A stretch of DNA of 64,000 nucleotides, from positions 1,116,001-1,180,000 of the forward strand of contig NZ_SNWR01000002.1 in NCBI RefSeq assembly GCF_004362215.1, read 5' to 3'. The position numbers were made by a program, and so were the translations under genes. Position 1 is the stretch's first letter, and every line of letters begins with the position of its first letter. Shown piece by piece: positions 1 to 8,366 of this stretch. The DNA comes from Paractinoplanes brasiliensis (GTDB lineage: Bacteria > Actinomycetota > Actinomycetes > Mycobacteriales > Micromonosporaceae). Below the pieces are notes generated by a model. The model saw nothing but the letters and a program-made list of their open reading frames with translations, searched no databases and was not told the DNA's origin.

Positions 1-2951
1 TTGTTCATCGCCATCATGGTGCGCAGCACGTCCTCGCCGAAGATCTCCGTCCAGGCGGCGGTGGTCTGCTCGTCGAGGCGCAGCGCGTCGGCGTACAGGC
101 CCAGGGCGCGCAGTGAGGCGCCGAGCCCGCCGGCCGTGGTGAGCGTGTTCGGGTGCTGGTCGCCGAGCAGTTCACGCTGCTCGGCCAGGACCTTCTCGTC
201 GAGCGCACGGGCCTCGGCGAAGTCGGCCCGGTCGCGCAGGATGTTGGCCAGGTGGAACTGCAGCTGCAGCAGTTGCCGGCTCAGCGACGCGCGGGCGGCG
301 TCGCCGGGCAGTTCGTCGCGCAGCTCGGTCCAGCGGCGCACGTACTCCTCGGCCAGGCGGCGGCCGTCGTTGTAGCCGCCGGACTGCCACACGTACCGGA
401 CCCGGTCGATGATCAGCCGGCGGACCGATTCGGAGTGCGACAGGTGGGCCCGCGACGCCTCCAGGTGCGGCCACAGCTGCCGGAACCGGGCCCAGGTGGC
501 CGGGTCGTCGACCTCGCCGGTCGGGCGGGCCGCCGCGAGCACCAGGTGCACCTCGCGGCGGGCGTCGTCGCGTTCTTCCGGGCTGAGCCGCTGCCGGACG
601 ACGTGCTGCACGATGCGGTGCACGTGGATCTGCCCGCCGCCGATGTCGAGCTTGAGCAGCGCCAGCCGGTTGATCTGCTGCACGAGGGCGCCGCGGTACA
701 TGGGGTCGGTGACCATCGGGTCGAGCGGGCTGAGCAGCTCGGCCATCCGGTCGCTGTAGATCAGGTCGAGGGCGATCTGCGGCGCCAGCACCGAACAGAG
801 CGTGAGCAGCCGGTACGCCGCGACGGAGCGCTCCTCGAGGCGTTTGAGCGACAGGTCCCACACCGATTCCAGGTTGGCCGGGCCGTACCGTTCGATGTGC
901 TCGAGGTAGTCGTCGATGGGTGCGCCGGTGTCGGCCAGCCACGCGCCCGCGGCGGCGACCGCGATCGGCAGGTCACCCAGCAGCTCGGCCAGCCGCGACG
1001 CGTCCTCGGTGCGCAGGCTGGGCACCCGTTTGCGCAGGTGGGCGACGCTTTCCCGGCGGTCGAAGACGTCGACCTGCACGACCTGGGCGCGTTCGCCCCA
1101 GGCGGCGTCGCGGGAGGTGACGATGACGTGGCCGCCGGGGCCGCTGGGCAGGAACCGGGTGACCGCCGCGATGTCCTCGGCGTTGTCGAAGATGACCAGC
1201 CAGCGGCCCAGGGTGCGGCCGCGGCGCAGGGCGCCCAGCACGGCCTGGGCCTGGTCGGCGATGCCGCCGTCGGGGGCGAGGCCGAGTTCGCGGGCGAGGT
1301 CGGACAGCTGGGTGTCGACGAACGTGACCGGGTCGGCGTCGATCCACCACACGAAGTCGTACGCGTTGCGGAAGCGGTGGGCGTACTCCATGGCGACCTG
1401 GGTCTTGCCGATGCCGCCCATGCCCTGCAGCGCCACCGGCGACGCGCCCGAGAGCACCACCGGGCTGCTGCTGCTCTGCAACTGGTCGCGCAGGTCGAGC
1501 AGGTCCTTCTCGCGGCCGGTGAACTGCACGTTGCGGATGGGGGCGTTGAACAGCACCGTCGAACGGCCCGGGAAACGCAGCCCGATGCGGCCGCGGTCGA
1601 ACTCGTCGACGGGGTGCCCGACCAGCCGCAGCAGCCGTCCTACCGCCGCCTCCTCGGTCTGGCCGACCAGGAACGCCGAGTCGCGTTCGGACTGCCCCCG
1701 CAGGGCGCTCACGTCGGCGACGTAGACGACCAGGGGCGTACGGGGGTCCCGGCCGGACGGCACCCGGGCCTGCTCGGCGAGCGCGTTGGCGCCGGAGACC
1801 ACGGTCAGCGGGCGGCCCTCGGGGGTGGGCACGCTGTCGGCGTCCGGGTCGACGGCGACCGCGTTGACGGTGACCCCGGCCGTCTGCAGCACCTTCGCGA
1901 TCCACTCGGCCCAGATCCGGTCGTCGGGCGCGTACCGCAGGGCGATCGTGGACTCCGGCAGGACCGCCGGGCGCACGAACCGGGCCGCCGTGCGTTCGCG
2001 CAGCGACTCCTCCATCGGCGGCAGGGCCGAGATCTCGCCGCCGGTGATGTAGTGCGTGATGGTCTCGTACGCGGCCAGCATCGAGCTGCGCGAGCCGGGC
2101 CGGTCGCCGAAGGTGGCCAGGGTTTCCTCGTACGCGTAGAACGGCACGTACGGCACCTCGACCGTGGACCAGTACGCGTCGCGTTCCCGGCCCTGCATCC
2201 CGGCGGGCAGGCCGCTGAACCGTTGCCGGGCGGCGAGCCGGCCCGCGTCGGCGCGCTGCAGCTCGGCCAGGTCGACGCGCATGGGGACGGGCAGGATGCG
2301 GATCTGCCGGCGGCCCTGCTGCGCCGAGACGTTGGCGGCCACCGTGGCGGCGCCGTCGATGCCCTGTTCGCTGAACGTGAAGCAGTCGATCAGGACGTCG
2401 GGCATGTGGACGGTGCAGATGCCGGCGACGTCGCTCCACCCCGTACGGGAATCGATGAGGGCGTAGTCGTAGTGCCTGCGCATGTCCTCGCGCAGCGCGT
2501 CGAACAGCTGCCCGCCGCCGAGCCGTTCGTAGAACTCGTCCCAGTCGCGTTCGTACACGCTGCGCGCGTAGTCCTGGTTCTGGCTGCCGGCGCCGAGGAA
2601 GTCGAGCGTGCCGCCCTCCGGGAAGTGGTCCCAGCTGATCGTGAAGGCGTGCCGGCTGACCTTCGCGTACTCGCGGTGCCAGTCGTCGTCGCGTTCGACG
2701 TCCTGCAGGGTGGCCTGTTCGTAGCCGCGGACCAGCTCGATCACGCCGCCCGAGTCGGCCAGGGCCCGCGGGTCGATGAACGGCCGGAAGAACCGGTGCA
2801 GCCCGGGCGATTCCAGGTCCCAGTCGGCGACCAGCACCCGTTTGCCGTTGGCGGCCAGGATCCAGGCCACGTTGGCCAGCGCCATCGTACGGCCGGTGCC
2901 GCCCTTGTACGAGTAGAACGTGACGACCTTCCCGTCACGGTTCTCGGTCAT
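1..2951 (-). CDS. fxsT: FxSxx-COOH system tetratricopeptide protein FxsT (ParA-like/TIR-like/NB-ARC/TPR), 3' end outside window
   Basis: At least 983 residues are open from the ATG at 2951 to the window edge. Residues 16-22 read KGGTGRT, the deviant Walker A of ParA/MinD-type ATPases, in a SIMIBI-like N-terminal domain. A TIR-like segment lies near residues 333-420, followed by an NB-ARC/STAND NTPase with GMGGIGKT around residue 509, then helical TPR repeats from about residue 800 that run off the window (the last visible residues still look like TPR). This domain order is characteristic of the large TPR protein in FxSxx-COOH RiPP loci. Its start overlaps the end of fxsC by 17 bases, so it is probably translationally coupled. 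STAND proteins usually act as ligand-triggered signalling switches. The exact role in the Fxs system is unknown. Confidence in family is high; the symbol follows database usage. Confidence 0.9.
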   Translation of the reverse strand, partial: MTENRDGKVVTFYSYKGGTGRTMALANVAWILAANGKRVLVADWDLESPGLHRFFRPFIDPRALADSGGVIELVRGYEQATLQDVERDDDWHREYAKVSRHAFTISWDHFPEGGTLDFLGAGSQNQDYARSVYERDWDEFYERLGGGQLFDALREDMRRHYDYALIDSRTGWSDVAGICTVHMPDVLIDCFTFSEQGIDGAATVAANVSAQQGRRQIRILPVPMRVDLAELQRADAGRLAARQRFSGLPAGMQGRERDAYWSTVEVPYVPFYAYEETLATFGDRPGSRSSMLAAYETITHYITGGEISALPPMEESLRERTAARFVRPAVLPESTIALRYAPDDRIWAEWIAKVLQTAGVTVNAVAVDPDADSVPTPEGRPLTVVSGANALAEQARVPSGRDPRTPLVVYVADVSALRGQSERDSAFLVGQTEEAAVGRLLRLVGHPVDEFDRGRIGLRFPGRSTVLFNAPIRNVQFTGREKDLLDLRDQLQSSSSPVVLSGASPVALQGMGGIGKTQVAMEYAHRFRNAYDFVWWIDADPVTFVDTQLSDLARELGLAPDGGIADQAQAVLGALRRGRTLGRWLVIFDNAEDIAAVTRFLPSGPGGHVIVTSRDAAWGERAQVVQVDVFDRRESVAHLRKRVPSLRTEDASRLAELLGDLPIAVAAAGAWLADTGAPIDDYLEHIERYGPANLESVWDLSLKRLEERSVAAYRLLTLCSVLAPQIALDLIYSDRMAELLSPLDPMVTDPMYRGALVQQINRLALLKLDIGGGQIHVHRIVQHVVRQRLSPEERDDARREVHLVLAAARPTGEVDDPATWARFRQLWPHLEASRAHLSHSESVRRLIIDRVRYVWQSGGYNDGRRLAEEYVRRWTELRDELPGDAARASLSRQLLQLQFHLANILRDRADFAEARALDEKVLAEQRELLGDQHPNTLTTAGGLGASLRALGLYADALRLDEQTTAAWTEIFGEDVLRTMMAMN

Positions 2952-4119
2952 CGCTGCTCCCCGTGAGCTTCGGCAGGGTCGAGTCGGCGCCCTTGGGCAG
3001 GAACACCGGTGCGGTCTTGCGGTACGCCGTGCAGGCCTGATCGATGATCGACGGCATCCGCTCGACGAGCCGGTCGGCGTCGCGCAGCAGCGTGATGCGG
3101 CCACGGGCGATCCCGGCGGCGATCAGGGTATCGGCCACCCGGGCGTGCAGGGTGGCGCCGCGCGCGGCGTACTCCGGATCGCTGCGGTCGGCGACCAGCA
3201 GCACCGTCGCCCATTCGGGGATCCGCCCGGCCAGCCCGGCCAGCCGTTCGAGGCCTTCGGGGGTGGCCGCCACCCACGGGTCGATCAGCACCAGCGCCGC
3301 CCCCTGGGCCAGCGCGCCGAGGTCGGCGGGCCGGTCGACGATGCGGGCGGGCTGACCCAGGCGCTCGGCGACGTTGGCGACGTACTCGGTGATCGGGAAG
3401 TGCTGCAGGTCCCGGTACGGGGTCCACGCGCGCGGCGACGACCCGTACGAGCCGGGCGAGCGGCCCGGCGGCACGTCGGCGCGCTGCGGGGCGAGCACCC
3501 CCACGGTGAACAGGATCTCGGTGGGGGCGGTCGGCTCGGCGGTGACCTCGTCGATCGCGACGGCCAGGGGTGCGGGCTTCGGGGCCTCGGCGGCCAGGGT
3601 GACTATCCGGTACGCCAGCCGCCGCACGATGGTGCGGTACTGCTTGCGGTACAACCCGAGCCGGGACAGGGCTTGCAGACCCTCCTCGGCGTACTCGGGG
3701 ACGCCCGCGCCCAGGCGCAGCGCGGCCGCCCGCTCGGCCTCGTGCTCCCAGGACGGCCACGGCACCCATAGCACGGGCACCAAGAAGTGGTCGGCCATCG
3801 CGGGGTCGGCGTAGCGGCTGGCGAACGAGGCCCTTTCCCGCAGCGGCCACGACTTGTTGAAGTAGCCCGGCGAGTAGAGCGCGACGAAGACGTCGGTGGT
3901 GCTGAGCACGCCGGCCAGCGCCGCCTTCCAGTCGGTCAGCGGCTGCACCAGGTCGTCGTAGTAGCCGACCTGGGCGCGGCGGTCGGCGCCGACGAGCCGG
4001 GCCACCTCGGCCGACAGCTCGGTGAACAGCTGCCCGGCCCAGTGGTCGGTGTCGGGCCGGTCGCCGGCGCGCAGCCGCACCGAGTGGCCGTAGCTGAGGT
4101 AGAAGTAGTACCGCGTCAC
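2935..4119 (-). CDS. fxsC: TIR-like protein FxsC
   Basis: 394 residues from a GTG that overlaps the upstream TGA (GTGA, 4116-4119). The open frame extends further upstream, but residues before VTRYYFYLSYG read as the shadow of the neighbouring gene. The N-terminal half is TIR-like: a FYLSYG first strand, an FTELSAEV helix, a YYDD loop, and FVALYSPGYFNKSW. The C-terminal half (from about residue 200) has the FxsC-type domain with VLIDPW. The Cys seen in the TIR motif of the neighbouring paralogue is absent here (SWPLRERASF), so NADase activity is doubtful. It lies between the second TIR-like gene and fxsT in one operon. Known as a constant partner of FxsA/FxsB; molecular function not established. 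Confidence 0.88.
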   Translation of the reverse strand: MTRYYFYLSYGHSVRLRAGDRPDTDHWAGQLFTELSAEVARLVGADRRAQVGYYDDLVQPLTDWKAALAGVLSTTDVFVALYSPGYFNKSWPLRERASFASRYADPAMADHFLVPVLWVPWPSWEHEAERAAALRLGAGVPEYAEEGLQALSRLGLYRKQYRTIVRRLAYRIVTLAAEAPKPAPLAVAIDEVTAEPTAPTEILFTVGVLAPQRADVPPGRSPGSYGSSPRAWTPYRDLQHFPITEYVANVAERLGQPARIVDRPADLGALAQGAALVLIDPWVAATPEGLERLAGLAGRIPEWATVLLVADRSDPEYAARGATLHARVADTLIAAGIARGRITLLRDADRLVERMPSIIDQACTAYRKTAPVFLPKGADSTLPKLTGSSDDREP

Positions 4120-4841
4120 ACGTCCGCCCTCCGCTCGAAGTCGGTGCGCAGCTCCCCCGAGCCGGGCAGGTGCAGCGGTTCGACCCAGTAGTTGTGGCGG
4201 ATGTCGACGACCCGCTGCGCGATCCGCCACACCACCGTGTCGAAGACCAGCCGTTGCCCCGTACGCAGGAGCCCGAGCAGCCCCTCGGCCTGGTACTCGG
4301 CGCGGTAGTCGTCGCGCAGCCGGGTCGGCACGAACAGGTTGACGTCCGAGACCACCGGCGGCAGGGGCGTGCTCAGCGGCGTCCACAGCACCGGCACCAC
4401 GGCCGTCTCGTACGGCTGGGCGAGGCTGTGACGCGGGCGCACCTCGCGGCGGGTGAACAGGTCCCACTCGCGGGCACACCACTGGCTGCCCGTCAGGTAC
4501 GGCGTGGACAGCAGGCAGATGAAGACCTGGCAGGTGCCGGCCGCGTGCAGCAGCTGCCTTTCCCACAGCTCGCCGCCGCCGCGGGCCACGTCGAGGAAAC
4601 CGGGATCGCGGCCGGGCATCGAGCCGATCAGGTTGTTGACGTTCTCGCTGAGCTCGTCGAAGAACTGCATGACGAACCGGTTGGGCTCACGCGGCTGCCC
4701 GGCGCCGTGCTTGGCCGGGTCGGGCCGCCAGTAGCTCAGGAAGAACACCGGGGCCGACGGATCGTCGTGCCCCGCCGCCTCGGACTTGCCCGCATCCTCT
4801 GCCACAGGACGCTCAGTCAACCACGTGATCGCAACCTCCAT
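4116..4841 (-). CDS. second TIR-like protein of the Fxs locus
   Basis: 241 residues. TIR-like fold: FFLSYWRPD first strand, FMQFFDEL-like helix, an insertion ending GFLD, then FICLLSTPYLTGSQWCAREWDLF, where the Cys and Glu match the conserved C-x-x-E pattern of TIR-like FxsC proteins. It lacks the second domain found in the downstream 394-residue paralogue. The ATG at 4841 lies 16 bases after the fxsB stop and has no upstream Shine-Dalgarno. A GGAGG sits just inside the frame and could serve an in-frame TTG at codon 8, so the start is uncertain by about 7 codons. The gene is embedded between fxsB and fxsC and probably belongs to the same complex or signalling module. Could be a diverged FxsC duplicate. 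Confidence 0.85.
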   Translation of the reverse strand: MEVAITWLTERPVAEDAGKSEAAGHDDPSAPVFFLSYWRPDPAKHGAGQPREPNRFVMQFFDELSENVNNLIGSMPGRDPGFLDVARGGGELWERQLLHAAGTCQVFICLLSTPYLTGSQWCAREWDLFTRREVRPRHSLAQPYETAVVPVLWTPLSTPLPPVVSDVNLFVPTRLRDDYRAEYQAEGLLGLLRTGQRLVFDTVVWRIAQRVVDIRHNYWVEPLHLPGSGELRTDFERRADV

Positions 4842-4857
4842 CCAGGACGGTCGCCGG

Positions 4858-7107
4858 TCAACCCGGCCAGCTGTTCACCGTGTCGGCCATGCGGCCCACG
4901 AAGCGCGCGCCGGCCGGGGTGAGCCGGTCACCCGAGCGAAGCGCGTCGATGGCCGCGGCGGTCCAGTCGCGGTAGGTGCGGAACAGCCCGCGGCCCTGGT
5001 CGTCGCCGTTGCGGTCGGCGCGGCGCCGCCACACGTCGGCCACGGCCAGATGCGCGTACGCCCCCTGCAGGGCCGCCTCGACCGGGCGCGGGTCGGGTCG
5101 CCAGCCGACGCGCAGCCGGTCGCCGCCCGCGTCGTCGGGCACCAGGTCGATCAGGTCGAGCACGGCGCCCAGCTTGGTGTGCTGGAACTCGTGCACCAGC
5201 AGCACGGCCAGCTCCGGCGCTGCGGTGTGCGCGATGCCGAGCGCCCCGAACGCGTGCCGGGACGTGGCGCTGCGGAGCGTGCCGTCCGGCGCGGGGGCGA
5301 GGGGGACGATCGCGCGCAGCCCCTGACGCAGGCCGCCGAGCTGGTCGGGCGCGTCCAGGCTCAGCGCCGACCACGCGCCGGCCAGCGCCGCCGACCATCC
5401 ACCGGCGGCCGCCGCGTCCAGGTGGCCGGTGGCGGCGTGCTCGAGGCGGTCACGGTACGGGTCGGCGTCCTCGAGCAGGATCCGTACGCCGTCCACGGTC
5501 ACCCACCGCGCCTCGTGCCACCCCCGCGCAGCGCCGCCGGCCGTGACCGTTGTGCGGCCGCCCGGCCAGCGCAGCGTGAACGAGCCCGGCCCGGCGGTCA
5601 CGATCACCTCGGCCGCCGGGGCCGCGAAGAACCCGACAGTGGGCAGGTGGATGCGCCCGCCGTGGGCCCGCACCGGCACCTCGGCGGCCAGCCCGGCGCG
5701 CACGGCCACCGCGGCGGCGATCGCGGCCGCCCAGTCCGGGTCGCAGTCGCGGCCGCCGTCGAGGCAGCTGACCGCCCACGACCTCACGAACGGGTGCCGC
5801 AGCACCTCGTCGAACACGCCGGGCGCCTGACTCTCCAGCTCGGCCAGCAACCGGCTGCCGAACGCGGTCTCGCCCGCCACCTCCGCCACCAGGGCCCGGT
5901 TGACCGCCAGCTCGGCTTCGGCCAGCAGCGCCACCGCCGCGGCGTCGCCGTACCCGTAACCGAGACCGTCGAAGGCGTCCGCCGGGAGCGCGCCGAGATC
6001 GCCCGCGACCGGACCGGGGTGCTCGTTGATCGCGATGATGAGCTCCTTCAGGTCGTCGCAGTACACGGAGGGGTTGTCGAAGCCGGCGGCACGCGACCAG
6101 CGGTGCGCGGTGAGCCCGCCGCCGCACTGCCGGACCAGCGAGCACGCCCGGCAGGTGGCCGACAGCGCGGACAGCCCGGCCCGGCGGCGGCGCATCGCGG
6201 GCAGCTCGGTCACGTCGTCGGCCGAGGCGTCGAAGACGGTCAGCCCGGTCGCGCCGCCACCGGGCCGGGTCGTCTTCATCGAGTCGGGCTCCTCCCACGC
6301 CCCGTCGGTCTCGACCACCACCACGTCACCGGTGTCGACGCCCACGGCCTCGGTCTGGGACGGGCCGCCGAGGCCCAGCGAACGGATCGAGTCGAACAGG
6401 CGTACGGGAACCGGCCTGTCGTCGGCCGCCCAGCGGTTGTGGAACGTGGTCAGCCACGTGCCGAGGGGCGCGGGCGGCGGGGTGTCCCAGGTGGCGTGGG
6501 GCAGCAGCAGGTCGATGCGGGGCGGCTCCTCGGCCAGCAGGGCCTCGTAGACGGCGATCGGGTCGTTGGCGGCGTCGACGGTGCACAGCAGCCCGGCGTA
6601 GAGCGGGCGGTAGCGCGGCTCACGCAACCGTCGCAGCGCCGCCCGGACCCGGTCGTGGCTGGACGCGCCGTTGCGGTAGCGGCGGTGACGGTCGTTCTCG
6701 GCGCGGCCGCCGTCCAGCGACACCCCGACCCGCACCCCGAACTCGAGCAGCAGGTCACAGGCGGGCTCGTCGAGGCGTACGGCGTTGGTCTGCATCCGCA
6801 GGTCGAGCTCGCAGACACGCGAGATCGTGCCGCGCAGCTCCTCGAGGACAGCGCGCAGCCGCCGCGGCCCGAGCAGCAGCGGCTCACCGCCGTGCAGCAC
6901 CACCCCGACCGAGGTCAGGCCGTGCCGGGCGGCATGCTGCGCTATCCGGCCCGCCGCGGCCCGGGCAGTCTCCGGCGCCATCGCCGCGGGCCGGCCCCGC
7001 CACGACTGGTCGGCGTGCTCGTAGACGTAACAGTGATCACACGCCAGGTCGCAGCGGCTGTGGACCTTCAGCACGAAGTGGCGCAGCGGGCGCCACGGCG
7101 TGTCCAC
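4858..7107 (-). CDS. fxsB: FxsB, cyclophane-forming radical SAM/SPASM maturase with C-terminal HExxH domain
   Basis: 749 residues from GTG at 7107, 6 bases after the fxsA stop. The radical SAM cluster motif is CDLACDHC (Cys19, Cys23, Cys26), followed by the GGEPL SAM-binding element. A SPASM-type auxiliary cluster region lies near residues 325-365 (TCRACSLVRQCGGG and a later VYCDD). The long C-terminal extension contains HEFQH near residue 637, a zinc-protease-like HExxH typical of FxsB. Family members form a three-residue C-C cyclophane in the C-terminal FxS motif of FxsA. Adjacency to an FxsA-type precursor ending in FTSGI makes the assignment secure. Whether the HExxH domain cleaves the peptide is unknown. 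Confidence 0.95.
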   Translation of the reverse strand: MDTPWRPLRHFVLKVHSRCDLACDHCYVYEHADQSWRGRPAAMAPETARAAAGRIAQHAARHGLTSVGVVLHGGEPLLLGPRRLRAVLEELRGTISRVCELDLRMQTNAVRLDEPACDLLLEFGVRVGVSLDGGRAENDRHRRYRNGASSHDRVRAALRRLREPRYRPLYAGLLCTVDAANDPIAVYEALLAEEPPRIDLLLPHATWDTPPPAPLGTWLTTFHNRWAADDRPVPVRLFDSIRSLGLGGPSQTEAVGVDTGDVVVVETDGAWEEPDSMKTTRPGGGATGLTVFDASADDVTELPAMRRRRAGLSALSATCRACSLVRQCGGGLTAHRWSRAAGFDNPSVYCDDLKELIIAINEHPGPVAGDLGALPADAFDGLGYGYGDAAAVALLAEAELAVNRALVAEVAGETAFGSRLLAELESQAPGVFDEVLRHPFVRSWAVSCLDGGRDCDPDWAAAIAAAVAVRAGLAAEVPVRAHGGRIHLPTVGFFAAPAAEVIVTAGPGSFTLRWPGGRTTVTAGGAARGWHEARWVTVDGVRILLEDADPYRDRLEHAATGHLDAAAAGGWSAALAGAWSALSLDAPDQLGGLRQGLRAIVPLAPAPDGTLRSATSRHAFGALGIAHTAAPELAVLLVHEFQHTKLGAVLDLIDLVPDDAGGDRLRVGWRPDPRPVEAALQGAYAHLAVADVWRRRADRNGDDQGRGLFRTYRDWTAAAIDALRSGDRLTPAGARFVGRMADTVNSWPG

Positions 7108-7113
7108 CCCGGC

Positions 7114-7284
7114 TCAGATGCCCGAGGTGAAGGGTGTGACGTCGGATCGGTCGCGGGTCCGTTCGTGACGGACGATGCGCCGGACGATCGTCGCGGACGC
7201 CGTCCGTTCGATCCGGTCGATGGGGCTCCGGCGAGCCTCGTCGAGCGGGCGCGGAGCGGGTGTTTTCGCGGTAGGCAACGGCAC
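7114..7284 (-). CDS. fxsA: FxsA, FxSxx-COOH cyclophane RiPP precursor peptide
   Basis: 56-residue peptide ending in FTSGI, which is exactly F-x-S-x-x-COOH, immediately upstream of fxsB. I chose the GTG at 7284 because GGGGGAA lies 7-8 bases before it, and because a good promoter at 7322-7350 would start transcription near 7316, downstream of the alternative starts at 7335 (GTG) and 7326 (ATG). With those starts the peptide would be 73 or 70 residues. The middle is basic and helical (RIERTASATIVRRIVRHERTR) and probably serves as leader for FxsB. Expected modification: a cyclophane linking the Phe and Ser of the terminal FTS. The product's activity is unknown. Confidence 0.88.
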   Translation of the reverse strand: MPLPTAKTPAPRPLDEARRSPIDRIERTASATIVRRIVRHERTRDRSDVTPFTSGI

Positions 7285-7321
7285 GTCAAATTCCCCCAGA
7301 TCCCGGTCAAAGGCATCTGGA

Positions 7322-7350
7322 AGCATAGACAACACTGGAGGTCATGTCAC
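7322..7350 (-). promoter_or_regulatory. candidate promoter of the fxsA operon
   Basis: On the minus strand, GTGACA (7345-7350) and TATGCT (7322-7327) are separated by exactly 17 bases. They match the vegetative -35 (5 of 6) and -10 (4 of 6) consensus unusually well for this genome. Transcription would begin near 7316, leaving a leader of about 30 bases before the GTG of fxsA. The proposed -10 overlaps the ATG at 7326 that would otherwise look like the fxsA start. Not experimentally shown. Confidence 0.6.
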
Positions 7351-7382
7351 GGGCACGCAGGGTGCTCACGTACGGCCCCAGG

Positions 7383-7685
7383 TCAGTGCCGGTTGTGCCC
7401 GATCACCCGGAACACGGTGGTCTGTTCCAGCACCCGCGGCTCCTCGACGTCGCCGTCGCAGAGCAACGCGACCGGCTGACGCGGCAGGCCGGAGACCTTG
7501 TCCGGCATCCAGCCGACCACCAGCCACACCTTGTCATCGCGGGCGGCGGCGCCGGCCTCACGCAGATAGAGCGGAAAGTGCTGCGGGATCACGTTCCGAC
7601 CGTACGCGGTGACCGGGCGCCGCGCCGGGGTTTCACGGACTGACCAGCGGCTCCGGCGTTCCTTGCACACCTCGGCCGGCACCAT
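7383..7685 (-). CDS. small protein of unknown function upstream of fxsA
   Basis: 100 residues from the ATG at 7685, preceded by AGGAG with a 6-base gap. That is one of the better ribosome sites in the window and fixes the start even though the frame overlaps the end of the methyltransferase gene by 53 bases. The N-terminal third is basic. The rest alternates strands (KVWLVVGWMP, PVALLCDGD, VFRVIGH) and resembles a small beta-rich domain. No signal peptide or membrane segment. It sits on the same strand between the methyltransferase and fxsA, 98 bases before the fxsA start. I do not recognise the family, and a link with the Fxs locus is only positional. Confidence 0.6.
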   Translation of the reverse strand: MVPAEVCKERRSRWSVRETPARRPVTAYGRNVIPQHFPLYLREAGAAARDDKVWLVVGWMPDKVSGLPRQPVALLCDGDVEEPRVLEQTTVFRVIGHNRH

Positions 7686-8304
7686 GACCGGCTCCTGACC
7701 GGCGGCGGACCTTGACCGTGTTGTCGGTGCGGTGGTGGGTCACCCCGTCGATGACCTGCTCGCGCGGGTGCGCCTCGGCCAGCAGCACCTCCCACCCGTC
7801 GTCCAGCTGGAGGCTCTCGACCACCTCACCGGGGCCGGGAAGCGGCGGCATGCTGTCGTGCTCGGGGCGGCGCACCGGCCCGGTGTCCATGTGCCCCTCG
7901 ATCAGCAGCACCCCACCCGGCGCCACGGCGGCGGCCGCCCGGCGCAGGACGGACTCGCGGTCGAACGGGCCCCAGTGGTGCAGGAACTGAGCGCTGACCA
8001 GGTCGTATTGGCCTTCCGGGAAGTCGGCGGCCAGGTCCCGCTTCTGGAAGTCGATCGTGCCGGCGCCCCGCTCGGCGGCGTGCTGCCTGGCCCGCTCGAC
8101 GGCCACCCCGGAGATGTCCACCGCGGTGACCTGCCAGCCGCGCTGGGCCAGCCAGATCGCGTCGCCGCCCTCGCCGCACCCCAGATCGAGCGCACGGCCG
8201 GCGGGCAGATCGCTCACCTCGCGCACCAGCACCACGTTCGGCTTGCCGCTCCAGATCCGGTGGCTCTCGGCGTACCGGGCGTCCCACGCATGTTCGTCGC
8301 TCAT
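7633..8304 (-). CDS. class I SAM-dependent methyltransferase
   Basis: 223 residues from the ATG at 8304 (MSDEHAWDARY). A TTG six codons upstream is possible but has no better ribosome site. Rossmann-type methyltransferase: motif I ALDLGCGEGGDA near residue 38, motif II VTAVDISG, and YDLVSAQFLHHW followed by PGGVLLIEGH. This is the Methyltransf_11/25 type often annotated only as class I methyltransferase. The basic C-terminal tail overlaps the next gene. Substrate unknown. Its position just upstream of an FxSxx RiPP locus could be coincidental, because the fxsA promoter lies further downstream. It is preceded by the distal MerR gene on the same strand with a 62-base gap. Confidence 0.85.
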   Translation of the reverse strand: MSDEHAWDARYAESHRIWSGKPNVVLVREVSDLPAGRALDLGCGEGGDAIWLAQRGWQVTAVDISGVAVERARQHAAERGAGTIDFQKRDLAADFPEGQYDLVSAQFLHHWGPFDRESVLRRAAAAVAPGGVLLIEGHMDTGPVRRPEHDSMPPLPGPGEVVESLQLDDGWEVLLAEAHPREQVIDGVTHHRTDNTVKVRRRSGAGHGAGRGVQGTPEPLVSP

Positions 8305-8366
8305 GTGCCCAGCCTGCGGCAACAGCGGTCCGATCTCCTACGAACGTTGCCGGAACAGCAAACCGG

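Noticed and set aside
153..2966. Long plus-strand open frame opposite fxsT
   Set aside because: Translation is rich in Val/Gly/Gln/Arg without domains and mirrors the minus-strand gene, which carries clear ATPase, NB-ARC and TPR motifs.
7326..7335. ATG 7326 or GTG 7335 as fxsA start
   Set aside because: No Shine-Dalgarno precedes either, and both fall within or upstream of the proposed -10. GTG 7284 has GGGGGAA. Kept as alternatives only.
4786..7479. Plus-strand open frame opposite fxsB
   Set aside because: No recognisable motif; the minus strand holds the radical SAM cysteines and SPASM region.
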